A stretch of 64,000 bases of DNA from Pseudomonadales bacterium (GTDB lineage: Bacteria > Pseudomonadota > Gammaproteobacteria > Pseudomonadales > DT-91): the NCBI GenBank assembly GCA_013215055.1, contig JABSRQ010000019.1:1-64000 (forward strand), in the 5' to 3' direction. Below, piece after piece: positions 48,419 to 57,547 of the stretch. The position numbers were made by a program, and so were the translations under genes. The notes under the pieces were generated by a model, which saw only the letters and a program-made list of their open reading frames with translations, searched no databases and was not told the origin of the DNA. How positions within the stretch are numbered: position 1 is the stretch's first letter; every line of letters begins with the position of its first letter.

Positions 48419-48778
48419 ATCTGAACCAGCCCCTCTCTCATTAATAAATACCCGCCTATGTTTTCTTTTCCATTCAGGAAAAGAATATCAAAAACTTTTT
48501 AATTTCTTGATGTTATAACCACAAGAAAAAATTTCTCTCTTCTTCATTTTTGTACATTCCTCAGCAACAACTTTACAAAAAGCACACAGATTTTTGACAT
48601 CTATTTAGAAATTACAGACACATACTGTTAACGCTTAAAAGTATAAGACGCAGTGATTGTGGTTGTACTTTAAAAAGCTAAGGGAAGCGTTGTTTTAAAC
48701 TGATTCATCTTTGGCAGTTAAAACAGCATTAATGGCAAAAGACAAATAACAATAAATCCACTTGACGGAGTAATACAT
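48419..48778. other. upstream region of the TSP3 lipoprotein gene
   Basis: No gene is seen. The stretch is AT-rich and should contain the lipoprotein promoter. GACGGAGTAATACAT provides a GGAG ribosome site at the end. Confidence 0.4.
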
Positions 48779-50572
48779 ATGAAACCCACTTCCAAACTCA
48801 TTAAAAGTATAAAACAGGAGGTACTGCCAGCAAGTTTAAACCTGCTGTCGGTAGCCCTGCTTGCCACCATGATGTCAGGGTGTTTTCCAGATAAGGCTAT
48901 TTCAGTTCCACAAGATACAGACAACGATGGTGTAGTTGATTCTGTAGACAACTGTGTAACAGTCGCCAATGGTGCGACCGAAGACAATCAGGCCGATGCT
49001 GATGCTGATGGTCGTGGTGATGCTTGTGATGGTGCGGCATTCCCGGATGCAGGTAGTGAGTTTTCTAACGATTTCGACAATGATGGTTTTGATGACGGTA
49101 ATGACAATTGTCCAACCGTAGCCAATGCTGATCAAGCAGCCATTGTTGGCAGTAATCTAACGGCTGGTGATGCTTGTGACAATGAAGATGGAGACAGCGT
49201 TGTTGATGCCAACGACACCTGCCCAGAATATCCAAATGATAACCAGATTGATTTGTCCGGCTGTACTGACACCGATATTGATGGCGTAGTGGATTCCGAT
49301 GATGTCTGTCCTAATGATGCAAGAACATCAACGGATGCTGAGTACTGTACAGATAATGAGCCTGATGGTGTGATGAATATTGATGACAATTGTCCCAATA
49401 TTGCCAACGCTGGACAGCAAGATTATGACACCGATATGTTAGCAGCCCCGTTCGATGGTGGTAATGCTTGTGACAATGACGATGACAATGACGGCATTAA
49501 TGATGCGGCCGACCTGGGTCCTGCCCCTGAATTCATCGATTGTTCACAAAACGAAGCTGCAGATTGTGGCGTAGTTGATCAAGATTCCGATCTTGATGGT
49601 GTAATGGACAGCGTTGATAACTGTATCAATGTACAAAACGGTCCACTTGCTTCACTTTACGGTACTAACCAATTAGACACATATGGGTCTAACGGTATTG
49701 GCGATGCTTGTGATGATGCAGGTGATGGTGATGGAGTTGTTGATGCCAATGATAATTGCCCTACAACAGTTAACGGAGGTCAGGCCAATAACTGGGGGAC
49801 TTCGGCGGGTGATGCTTGTGAAGATACCGATAGTGACTTGGTAATGGATGATGTTGATACATGTCCTGCAGTTGCGAATGGAAATGCATCTGGTGCTGAT
49901 TCTCAGGCGGACGTTTCAGGATGTAGCTGTAACTATGTAGAGATTGAATATAATCTTAATGCAACACAATACACTATCTCTGATACTACTGGTGGATTTG
50001 GTGATGGGGACTTTGCCTTATCCGGTGCTCCAGGCAGTACAATGTACGTGACTTATCAAGATGACGGTAGCGGCAAACCTCTGCCTTATGGTGATGTGAT
50101 TTTGAGTGAGGCCTATCAGTATCTTGATTTTACCATCTCGTCATGGGCTGCAACGGTCGTAAATGATTTGGAGGCGCAAACGACGCTTGATACGCGTTGG
50201 AATGGAACTGACGATGCCGAAGTTTTTATTACAAATCTATATACAGATCCTACGGTAATGTCTGCTTATGGTGTCTTGAGTGCTGATGGTTTGACTGCCA
50301 GCATGAATGGAGGGGATGCTGACCTTGATGCATGGAACAGTGCAGGTACCGTTACATGTATCAAAGGTTCTTTTTGTGGATCGGTTCCTCAGGGGCCTCG
50401 ATCTACAGATTTTGATAATTTAAATTTATCAACAATAACCATTAGTGGTGAGAACATTTCAACTAACATCGTTAATATTCCAGATGCTGATGCGACTGTT
50501 AAGATGCAGTTGAAAGGTGTTGCTACGGGCATTACGCGTCAGATTATTGATGCCGATGGTGTTTGCTGGTAA
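48779..50572 (+). CDS. lipoprotein with thrombospondin type 3 calcium-binding repeats
   Basis: The 597-residue protein has a long lipoprotein signal with lipobox M-M-S-G-C (Cys about 35). It then carries a rod of about 330 residues made of TSP3-like motifs (DTDNDGVVDSVDNCVTVAN, DGDGVVDANDNCPT). These pair DxDxDGxxD loops with NC dipeptides, so calcium and disulfides probably hold the rod. The last 220 residues form a different, unrecognised domain that is rich in beta-prone and aromatic residues. It follows the two-component system in the same direction, 420 bp away, and may be one of its targets. It resembles the rod of the giant surface protein at 5416-15390. Confidence 0.88.
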   Translation: MKPTSKLIKSIKQEVLPASLNLLSVALLATMMSGCFPDKAISVPQDTDNDGVVDSVDNCVTVANGATEDNQADADADGRGDACDGAAFPDAGSEFSNDFDNDGFDDGNDNCPTVANADQAAIVGSNLTAGDACDNEDGDSVVDANDTCPEYPNDNQIDLSGCTDTDIDGVVDSDDVCPNDARTSTDAEYCTDNEPDGVMNIDDNCPNIANAGQQDYDTDMLAAPFDGGNACDNDDDNDGINDAADLGPAPEFIDCSQNEAADCGVVDQDSDLDGVMDSVDNCINVQNGPLASLYGTNQLDTYGSNGIGDACDDAGDGDGVVDANDNCPTTVNGGQANNWGTSAGDACEDTDSDLVMDDVDTCPAVANGNASGADSQADVSGCSCNYVEIEYNLNATQYTISDTTGGFGDGDFALSGAPGSTMYVTYQDDGSGKPLPYGDVILSEAYQYLDFTISSWAATVVNDLEAQTTLDTRWNGTDDAEVFITNLYTDPTVMSAYGVLSADGLTASMNGGDADLDAWNSAGTVTCIKGSFCGSVPQGPRSTDFDNLNLSTITISGENISTNIVNIPDADATVKMQLKGVATGITRQIIDADGVCW

Positions 50573-50598
50573 ACAATAAATCTGTAATATTATAGGAT

Positions 50599-50627
50599 AA
50601 GGCCCTATTTTTAGGGCCTTTTTTTAT
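50599..50627 (+). terminator. intrinsic terminator of the TSP3 lipoprotein gene
   Basis: AAGGCCCTA (50599-50607) pairs with TAGGGCCTT (50612-50620) around TTTT, followed by TTTTT. A textbook Rho-independent terminator 26 bp after the stop. Confidence 0.93.
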
Positions 50628-51295
50628 GACTTAATCGATGGCTGTATAAATATTAAAGCGGTATGTTTCAGGTGGATTAAAACCAGAAGAGCATAACTTA
50701 TCGTATTCAAACTTCTATAGCCTCGTTCTAGGCTTTTGGCTGACTAAATCAGGCTGATCATTCAATCAAGATCGGCGATAAATAAATAATATCAGACTAG
50801 TTGCACTGAAAAAGTATTGGCAACCTTGCCCATTGCATCCATATATTATATGACGCCCCGTTGTAGTATCCGTTTATAAATGCTTTATCGGCGTTATTTG
50901 AAGAGTCGCTGTAATAAATGCTTGTAGAGACATTCTTTCATCTTTAGTTTGGTTTTAAAAACACCTGTTCTTTTTTGTGTTTTAGTCATTTATTGTCTAA
51001 TCATAAGGGGCTTATATTCGCCTGAAAACATAATTTTTATTGTTACTTGGGCAAAACCATAAACCTTTTAAGGCATCGCATTTTTTTATTTAAACCCCTG
51101 CCGGAAGTGTATTATTGCTATTTATCAGCATAGGTTTTTTATCCTTTTAAAGGTAAAAAAACATGGTTTCAAAGCATTGCGAAAAGTTGATGCCTTCATT
51201 ATTTACATCGTGAAATAAATAATAAAATAGACATAACTGTGGGTGACAGCGCCATGTCTAGCACCTTTTCGATATAAACTTGATAGGCCCTGGGC
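50628..51295. other. intergenic region
   Basis: About 670 AT-rich bases without a credible gene. TCATTATTTACATC at about 51196 repeats part of the hairpin at 48403-48416. Confidence 0.4.
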
Positions 51296-51485
51296 TATTA
51301 ACGCATTTGAATTTTCTTGATGACGTTTTCCCACCCGTTTATCTTCGACCATAGGCGCAAGGGCCACCACCAAAGTTTTTTCTAAACTAAGCAAGCTAAC
51401 TTTCGTACTAATATATTCCAATAGGGCGTACGTTAGCTGGAATTTACCCGTTAGAGCCTACGGGATTAACAGGCTCTGGTGTTAG
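51296..51485. repeat. dispersed non-coding repeat, copy 2
   Basis: Same element as 45177-45357, with 32 identical starting bases and block similarity to about 51485. A 72-codon minus-strand frame in it lacks coding character and is not conserved in copy 1. Confidence 0.8.
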
Positions 51486-51565
51486 ACCATTTGGCTTTAA
51501 TCTCACTTATGCCCTGATTCAAACGGGATTTAGACAGTAGCTAAATCCGTTTGAATCAACACGCG

Positions 51566-53698
51566 CTAGAACATAACCCTGGCACCCAGCTCCAGAGAAC
51601 GCCCCGCTTCCGGCGCAACATCCCTGAGGAATGACGTGGAATTTCTGATTTCCGCATTGGTCAGATTTTTAACCCTGAGGAACAACAGCGTATCCGTGTT
51701 AGCCGAGGCTATGGAGTAATTAACGGCCACATCCACGCGGGTATAACTATCGGTGGGATCTTCATTTAAACCAGGGTTATCTTGCGCAGCCGCATAGGTG
51801 GTACGCAGGTAACTGCCCCAGTTATTTTTATGCAAGTTTAACGTCGCGCCTAGTCGATAAGGCGGCAGGCGTGGCACATAACTGCCATCGGCATTTTTAC
51901 CTTCTATCGCGTCGGCAAACACATCCAGATCCCAATCAGCCCAGCTGCCTGGATTGCTAAGCAGAATATTACTGCTCACTTCAACACCTTTAAACGTCGC
52001 ATCCTGCTGGTTATAGGTATAAACATCGATGTGATCATCATTATGATCCGTCTTCATCAAATAGATGTAATCGGAGAAGTCATTATAAAAGAGCGTGATA
52101 TCCCCTTTCACTTTATCGAAACTCCAGCGCAGTGAAAAATCGATATTATTGGAGATCTCGGTATTCAGATCCTGATTACCCAATTGAATGGTGCCAGTGG
52201 CTCCATGGATAATATCGTGGCCTTCGACATTGGAATATAACTCATCGATACTCGGTGCACGTTCCGAACGGGACAACGCCACCGACGTACTCCAGTTATT
52301 ATGGAACTGCCAGATTGACGAGGCTGAGAAACTGAGGCTGGTAAAATCCCGGTCTTCGGCGCCATGGCCATCCGTGGTGAATTGATCCACATCGACACGC
52401 CCGCCAAATTCATGAATCCAGTTACCGGTCTGATAACTTTCCACCCAGAATAAACCATTGGATAGATGTTGCGTCTCGGGTATCAAGGCATCGGCATCAT
52501 GATCTTCACCTTCGAATGCGGCATGTTCACCTTCGTGATCATGATCGTGGTGACCGGCCAAGGCCTGAAACACACGTCGCTGATTTTGCATGCCAATAAC
52601 ACCCGTCCAATTCTCGGCAAATGAATGGCTGGCTTCCAGGCGGTTTTCCCAGCTATTGCTGGTATACGTCGTTGCCACTTCATGGCCTTCATATTCGAGG
52701 TGTTTGTAGTCGGTATAGGTCAAATTCCATTTGATGTTTTCGGCCCAAGCCAGACCCAGTTCATAGCCACCTGCTATGTCATAGCGGTTTTGTTTGAGGT
52801 CTATCCATACCTCTTCTTCTTCATGTTCCTCGTGATCCTCGCCTTCGGAATGGCCACCGTGATCATGGCCGCCCTCGGGGATGCCATATTTATTATCCAG
52901 ATGGCTGACAGAGAATCCTAGATAACCGTCATCAAAGATACGCGAAAAACCCGCAGTGATATTCTTGGTCTTGCCGCCACTATTATGAATCCTGTTATGG
53001 CTGTCGCCATGATCGTCGTGTTCACCAGCGATAGGATCAACAGGCACTTTAACATCCTCCCATCCTCGATACAGGCCATCCAAATGCCAGGCCCAATCCT
53101 CTGATCCACCGTCGAGTTTTAATAGGCTGGTTTTGCCTTCGGAAGCAGAGTCGATGCGCTGCTCAAACGCTCCACTAACCCCGTCAGCCCCGGTTTTGGG
53201 AATACGGTTATCGATAACGTTGATGACACCACCGATGGCACCACCGCCATAAAGAAGCGTGGAGGGGCCTTTAAGCACCTCAATCGATTCGGCCAATAGA
53301 GGCTCGATAGTCACAGCATGATCGGGGCCGGAACTGGACGCATCGATATTGCCGGTGCTGTTTTGTAATATGCGTACACGGTTACCTTGCTGGCCACGGA
53401 TAACCGGCTGGCCTACGCTGGGACCAAAACTGGCGTTGGCAATGCCTGGGGTGGCACTGAGTGTTTCCCCCAGTGTATTGCTGGCTTTATGGTGTAACTC
53501 CTCCCCACTGATCACCGTGACCGGCAATGCGGTCTCGGCTTTTTTTCTGTTTAACGCAGATGAGGTGATGATCACCTCCTCCATAGGCAGTTCTTCTTTG
53601 TTTTCTTTTTTATTTTCTGCAAAAGCCAAAGGCATAAATACAGGTGTGGCCGCGGTAATGGCAATCGCAATCGCAATCGCAATGATAGATTTTTTCAT
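51566..53698 (-). CDS. histidine-rich TonB-dependent receptor (ZnuD-like)
   Basis: ATG at 53698 is preferred over an in-frame GTG six bases upstream, giving 710 residues. A signal peptide (about 1-27, containing an Ile-Ala run) leads to a plug domain with VTVISGEELHHKAS, GQPVIRGQQGNRVRILQNS and IEVLKGPSTLLYGGGAIGGVINVID. The barrel ends GRSLELGARVMF with a terminal Phe. Three putative outer loops are packed with His, Asp and Glu (HDDHGDSHNRIH, GGHDHGGHSEGEDHEEHEEEE, HHDHDHEGEHAAFEGEDHD). Such loops are known in the zinc receptor ZnuD, so zinc is the likely ligand. A His/Cys-rich small protein gene lies upstream. Confidence 0.9.
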   Translation of the reverse strand: MKKSIIAIAIAIAITAATPVFMPLAFAENKKENKEELPMEEVIITSSALNRKKAETALPVTVISGEELHHKASNTLGETLSATPGIANASFGPSVGQPVIRGQQGNRVRILQNSTGNIDASSSGPDHAVTIEPLLAESIEVLKGPSTLLYGGGAIGGVINVIDNRIPKTGADGVSGAFEQRIDSASEGKTSLLKLDGGSEDWAWHLDGLYRGWEDVKVPVDPIAGEHDDHGDSHNRIHNSGGKTKNITAGFSRIFDDGYLGFSVSHLDNKYGIPEGGHDHGGHSEGEDHEEHEEEEVWIDLKQNRYDIAGGYELGLAWAENIKWNLTYTDYKHLEYEGHEVATTYTSNSWENRLEASHSFAENWTGVIGMQNQRRVFQALAGHHDHDHEGEHAAFEGEDHDADALIPETQHLSNGLFWVESYQTGNWIHEFGGRVDVDQFTTDGHGAEDRDFTSLSFSASSIWQFHNNWSTSVALSRSERAPSIDELYSNVEGHDIIHGATGTIQLGNQDLNTEISNNIDFSLRWSFDKVKGDITLFYNDFSDYIYLMKTDHNDDHIDVYTYNQQDATFKGVEVSSNILLSNPGSWADWDLDVFADAIEGKNADGSYVPRLPPYRLGATLNLHKNNWGSYLRTTYAAAQDNPGLNEDPTDSYTRVDVAVNYSIASANTDTLLFLRVKNLTNAEIRNSTSFLRDVAPEAGRSLELGARVMF
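53661..53684. repeat. hexanucleotide repeat inside the receptor signal peptide
   Basis: Three full GCAATC units plus a partial one encode an Ile-Ala dipeptide run in the hydrophobic core of the signal peptide. Gain or loss of a unit keeps the frame and changes core length. Confidence 0.85.
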
Positions 53699-53892
53699 GA
53701 ACACAGTAACCTACGCCCCGGATAACAGGGACGCTCAAGCAATAGCAGTAAAAAGCTATTGCAGTAAAATTTTCTCACGCTAAAGCAACGTCTAAAAATA
53801 GGACGTAGAAACAACAAACATCAAAAAAATCAGGCATCAAAAAATGACAGCCAGCGTTGTGACGTTGCAGCGCAAATAACAAGTTTTAGGGA

Positions 53893-54189
53893 TTAGCTGT
53901 GGTAGGAAGGGGGAGCCCGGCTGTGATAACCCGTGATAACGGCGAGATCGGTGATGTAGTCAGTAACCGCAGCGGTTTGAATCGGCTGATGTGTATGAAT
54001 CACAAGACTCATCGGCGTGCTTAATATCGCGTGATCAGCAATACCGCGCTGTGAGCAGACCGTACACTCGATGTGCTGTTGCTTAAAGTCGGTAAGATCG
54101 TGAACATGGTGACTGATCATCCACTGACTGGCAATTAGCACGGTGGCTAATACAGCAAGTAAGTATCTGTTATGGATGGCGGTTATCAT
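53893..54189 (-). CDS. small exported His/Cys-rich protein next to the zinc receptor
   Basis: The 98-residue protein starts with one hydrophobic segment (about 9-24, LLAVLATVLIASQWMI), either a signal peptide or an anchor. It continues with HHVHDLTD, IECTVCSQRG and several later His residues (HAIL, VIHTHQP, YHSRAPPSYHS). Small proteins with a C-x-x-C and flanking His residues are common beside zinc receptor genes and are thought to bind or sense zinc. It is 188 bp upstream of the receptor on the same strand. An ATGTTATA half-site just upstream recalls a Zur box, but only one half matches. Confidence 0.7.
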   Translation of the reverse strand: MITAIHNRYLLAVLATVLIASQWMISHHVHDLTDFKQQHIECTVCSQRGIADHAILSTPMSLVIHTHQPIQTAAVTDYITDLAVITGYHSRAPPSYHS

Positions 54190-54383
54190 GAAAAGGTAAA
54201 ATAATTACACGTTTGAATGGAGGCCGAAATATAACATAAACACAGGTGTTTTTGTAGTGGGAACATCATTAATATGTGATGCAAGTATTACCTTCAGAAC
54301 AAGATACCTCATTGAAACCACAAAGGTATTTGGCGAGACAATTGTGAATGTCTGATTACCCCCCCAGGGGCTTTGAAACGTTT

Positions 54384-55124
54384 TTATGGCGATGGCGGCA
54401 TTCTTTTGAAGCGGCCGATTTTCAGGAAATGTTGCACCTGAAAAACTACCTTGTCATTACTCATCATAAACGTATGCGTCACAGGCATGATGATATGATC
54501 TTTCATGCCTTTGAGTCTTGTCGATGCGACCGAGACTTTGCCATCATTGGGTTTAGGTAACATCGTCGATAAAATCAAATTTACCGTATAGCTGCCGGCA
54601 ATGATGCCGACCTCAAAATTAGCAGGCCCCAGTTTATTAGGCACACTGGCTTTATCCGTACCCAGCTGATGGCCGGCCGGCCCATGAATCAACTCATAAC
54701 CCGGGAAATTATGTAACTTGTCTGCGACCTCACTACCATGATTGGGTGGTGCCAACATCACCACCCGCCCAAGCTTTTTAATCTTATGTTGACTCAAATA
54801 TTGGCGTAGCAAGATGCCGCCCATGGAGTGGGTAACAAAATGTATACGGTGATCAGCAGGACAAAAAGATAACGCATCGGGGATGGTGGTTTCTGCCAAG
54901 GTTTCGATAGTAAATGCGGTAGAGGGATAGTCGTAATTAACCACCTTATAGCCCTGATGTTCCAGGGAGTTCTGAATTTCCTGCATGGAGCCATGGCCTC
55001 GGGCCAGACCATGTAGCAGGATGACACAGTCACCAGCAACAACCTGCATCGACAACAAAAGACTCAATATCAATACTGAGCCCCTGCTGTGATATTTCAA
55101 CAGGAGTAAGAACTGTTTCATCAA
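54384..55124 (-). CDS. exported lipase-like alpha/beta hydrolase
   Basis: The 246-residue protein has a signal peptide (about 15-31, cleavage near VVAG). The oxyanion segment is VILLHGLARGHGSM. The nucleophile is S100 in VTHSMGGIL; the probable acid and His lie in the C-terminal part (NDGKVSV and VTHTFMM). LAPPNHGSEVADKL is typical of the triacylglycerol-lipase/esterase EstA-LipA-like group. No dedicated foldase is adjacent. Start at 55124 (MMKQF) or the next codon. Confidence 0.85.
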   Translation of the reverse strand: MMKQFLLLLKYHSRGSVLILSLLLSMQVVAGDCVILLHGLARGHGSMQEIQNSLEHQGYKVVNYDYPSTAFTIETLAETTIPDALSFCPADHRIHFVTHSMGGILLRQYLSQHKIKKLGRVVMLAPPNHGSEVADKLHNFPGYELIHGPAGHQLGTDKASVPNKLGPANFEVGIIAGSYTVNLILSTMLPKPNDGKVSVASTRLKGMKDHIIMPVTHTFMMSNDKVVFQVQHFLKIGRFKRMPPSP

Positions 55125-55229
55125 GCCTTCTTATTTACTTTCTCACGTAAACGCTGAACCTGAGTTTGAATACAGATAGCAGAATCGTGCCTATCAACGA
55201 GGCCGCCAATATGAACCGATAATGTCTAT

Positions 55230-55418
55230 TTATGGCGACTCAAAACGCCTGGCACAGGTGCTAAGGCATAAATTCCACAGGCGAGTTTTGGAGCCACTAT
55301 TAAGGCAGCGCAAATCGGCGGCACATAATTCGCCCTTATCCAATAAACTTTCCAGTTTATCCACGTCTATTTCCAACTGCAGTCGTTCCGTCTGTTTTGT
55401 ACATTGGTTTATGCGCAT
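55230..55418 (-). CDS. small Cys-rich protein, second gene of a Fur-boxed operon
   Basis: From ATG 55418 the product has 62 residues with five cysteines (C6, C32, C38, C51, C55). The pattern is LLDKGELCAADLRCL followed by LWNLCLSTCARR. It is probably a cytosolic helical protein, since there is no signal peptide. The spacing of C32, C38, C51 and C55 would suit metal or cluster binding. I vaguely recall similar short proteins in marine gammaproteobacteria but cannot name a family. Its ATG follows the stop of the preceding 52-residue gene by one base, so the two are coupled. Confidence 0.7.
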   Translation of the reverse strand: MRINQCTKQTERLQLEIDVDKLESLLDKGELCAADLRCLNSGSKTRLWNLCLSTCARRFESP

Positions 55419-55419
55419 A

Positions 55420-55578
55420 TTATTTCGCTCCTCTGTCAATCACTGCTTTTCCCAGCTGAGATTGAATGTCAATAACTTCACGGCTGCCAGGCCCTGCTGT
55501 TTTAAAAGGCTGGTTAAAATATTCTCTGCTGACCTGTAATACGGAACACCTTGGGTTTTCCTGTTTAACCTTCATCAT
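55420..55578 (-). CDS. very small protein, first gene of a Fur-boxed operon
   Basis: The 52-residue frame begins MMKVKQENPRCSVLQVSREY and ends IQSQLGKAVIDRGAK. A GGAGGTC ribosome site lies a few bases before the ATG at 55578, which is strong support for translation. No signal peptide and no recognised family; it lacks the HemP consensus. It is headed by a Fur-like box at 55616-55634 and coupled to the next small gene. Confidence 0.65.
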   Translation of the reverse strand: MMKVKQENPRCSVLQVSREYFNQPFKTAGPGSREVIDIQSQLGKAVIDRGAK

Positions 55579-55615
55579 CTTTTGACCTCCCTGTTAATGC
55601 TACAACTACAATCTA

Positions 55616-55634
55616 AATGAGAATCATTATCATT
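55616..55634 (-). promoter_or_regulatory. Fur box
   Basis: AATGAGAATCATTATCATT (plus strand) contains GATAATGATTCTCATT on the minus strand, a close match to the Fur consensus. It lies 38 bp upstream of the 52-residue gene and no gene on the other side could use it. Iron-limited expression of the two-gene operon is inferred. Confidence 0.75.
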
Positions 55635-55811
55635 GCAATAAATCACAGCAAATATTTCAAACAAGAAGGTCTTCATGAATGGGGTTAGTTCCCCCAGAGT
55701 TAATAAAATACCCCCCACTAAAAAACCACACAGGCAAAAACATATGCCGATACCTCTAGCGGCATCAAAATTAACGCCATGGCTTAGCCATGAACATTGA
55801 TATCATCGGCC

Positions 55812-56327
55812 TTAAATCGCGTAAAAATGCTCTGTCATCTTTTGCAGCCCAACCATGCCTGCAGTAAAATCGCCATGGCGAGAACATCCCACCAACTCGG
55901 CATAATTTTCCCTATCGAGCTTTAACAGGGTCTGATGATCGCCAGCCTCCAGATACACATGATCCGCCTGCAGCAGCTCATCATCTACCATCATTTCTAC
56001 TCCAAAGGCATCGCCGCATCCCGGAATTGCACCGGGTTTACAGCCGGAAAAAATCTGAGCTAATTCGACCTCCGCCATCAAATGATAATTTGAATCCGTC
56101 AGTTGATTAACCGCGGCAATGGATAGGTGTTTATTGGCAGGTACCGCAACCATCAGCTGAGTACCCTGCTCCTCATTTTGTAACATCACAGCCTTGGCCA
56201 ATTGAGCACTTTCCACATGCGCCGCAGAAGCCGTATTAAATGCGGTATCGGTAAGTTGATGATGGACTGACTCGTAGCTCAGCCCCTGATTAGACATATA
56301 GGTTCGTAAGTTGATTGCAATCGCCAT
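55812..56327 (-). CDS. YbaK/ProX-like aminoacyl-tRNA deacylase
   Basis: The 171-residue protein matches the YbaK/EbsC fold, which hydrolyses mischarged prolyl-type tRNAs. Visible features are HQLTDTAFNTASAAHVE (about 21-37), LAKAVMLQNEEQG, MVAVPANKHLS, the conserved Gly-rich FSGCKPGAIPGCGDAFG (about 95-110) and a late GDHQTLLKLDRENYAELV. The lysine of AKAV and the GCKPGA loop are the usual active-site region. The protein is stand-alone, not fused to ProRS. No operon partner is evident. Confidence 0.88.
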   Translation of the reverse strand: MAIAINLRTYMSNQGLSYESVHHQLTDTAFNTASAAHVESAQLAKAVMLQNEEQGTQLMVAVPANKHLSIAAVNQLTDSNYHLMAEVELAQIFSGCKPGAIPGCGDAFGVEMMVDDELLQADHVYLEAGDHQTLLKLDRENYAELVGCSRHGDFTAGMVGLQKMTEHFYAI

Positions 56328-56545
56328 GAGACACCTCTATCGATAAACCTTACTGACTCATTATACAAGCTCAGCAGCCACAAAAAGCCTGCGCCTTAGA
56401 CTCACTGGCACACAAAGCGTTTTATCTTATAGATTTAAAGAATAAGCACCGCTTACCCACATCGGGCAGGCAATCATAATCTGACTTTATGCTCTGCTCA
56501 GCAGCCGATTATGCTTAAATCTCATTACACATAAGAACAGCTCAA

Positions 56546-56842
56546 TCAGTGCAGCGTATCCAGTTGCTGGATAAATTTATCGACGCTGGCTTTAAAGCTT
56601 GCCTCAGAACCTTCAAAGTACAGGTGAATATCTTTCTCTTCGGCTATAAAACATGCAGGGGACTGTTTGATAGGAAGCGCTGTATTTTCAGCCAGACCAT
56701 CAAAGATTAAATGCAGATTAATGTCCGGTTTCTCTAGCAACCAACTGCCTGCGATATCATAACCATTGCCATCACTGGCAGTAATTTTCCACAAGCCCCC
56801 TTCAAGATGAGTTTGTAATTCATTGATATGGTAATTGCTCAT
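56546..56842 (-). CDS. unknown 98-residue protein
   Basis: I do not recognise this protein. It is soluble, without a signal peptide, and mixes short strands (GLWKITASDGNGYDIAGSWLL, INLHLIFDGL, DIHLYFEGSEASF) with a C-terminal helix (DKFIQQLDTL). GAGGTGTGAAG just before ATG 56842 provides a ribosome site. Lies between the deacylase gene and a dead regulator. Confidence 0.6.
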   Translation of the reverse strand: MSNYHINELQTHLEGGLWKITASDGNGYDIAGSWLLEKPDINLHLIFDGLAENTALPIKQSPACFIAEEKDIHLYFEGSEASFKASVDKFIQQLDTLH

Positions 56843-56993
56843 TCTTCACACCTCACTTTTTGTTTTGCATCAGAAAAAATCAGCAGATTAAGTTTAGCCC
56901 ATGAAAATGCTGGCTTGGAGATTCTTACCATAGACGCAGCAAGAACTTCGATAGAGCACATCATATAGGCCTAACTAGCTAAGACCTATGTGA

Positions 56994-57317
56994 TTGAATA
57001 GACTGAAATTAATTTTTGCACCTTCACTGTATTCAAAAGACGATACCCATATCAGCCAGGGTGTATTGCTACAGATATTCGAGCCCAATCAGATGCCACT
57101 GCCGGATGCTAAATCCATACGCGCTATTTTTCAAATAACGCAGAAAAAATCTGAAGTCTGTGAAATGTTAATTGCCGGTCATACCTTAAAATAAATTGCC
57201 CATAACCAAGAGATCAGCATCAATACAGTACGGGAACAACTGCGCATTATATTTCAGAAAAGCGGTTATAAACGTCAATCGGAACTGGTAGCGGCCATTT
57301 TACGGGCGGTAGCATAA
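56994..57317 (+). pseudogene. decayed LuxR-type HTH regulator, C-terminal part
   Basis: The frame from about 56994 runs to a TAA at 57192-57194 and continues in the same frame to 57317. The first part ends FQITQKKSEVCEMLIAGHTLK; the part after the stop reads IAHNQEISINTVREQLRIIFQKSGYKRQSELVAAIL. Together they make a LuxR DNA-binding domain, with the nonsense codon exactly before the recognition helix region. The N-terminal sensory domain is missing. One gene broken by both truncation and a stop. Confidence 0.8.
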
Positions 57318-57547
57318 ACCGACGCCTAGCAAGACATAACACAATGCGTCCGATGAGTACGGGTTTGGCTAACCCCAAGCGACGTATACATACGCGGTTT
57401 AAATGGGAGCTTTTCCTTATTTAAGCGAATTTCCATATATTTGATATTTTTCACAATAAATTGAAAAAGTTTTTTTGGCTATTGTAAGCCTTAGCTTGAA
57501 TAGATTATATTGGGTATAAATAACTCATGTTTTTATAGTATTAAGTT

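Noticed and set aside
51203-51421. 72-codon minus-strand frame overlapping repeat copy 2
   Set aside because: The frame is not kept in copy 1 of the repeat, so it is not a conserved gene.
54215-54245. Zur box before the small His/Cys protein
   Set aside because: Only one ATGTTATA half-site is present; I mention it in the gene entry but do not list it as a site.
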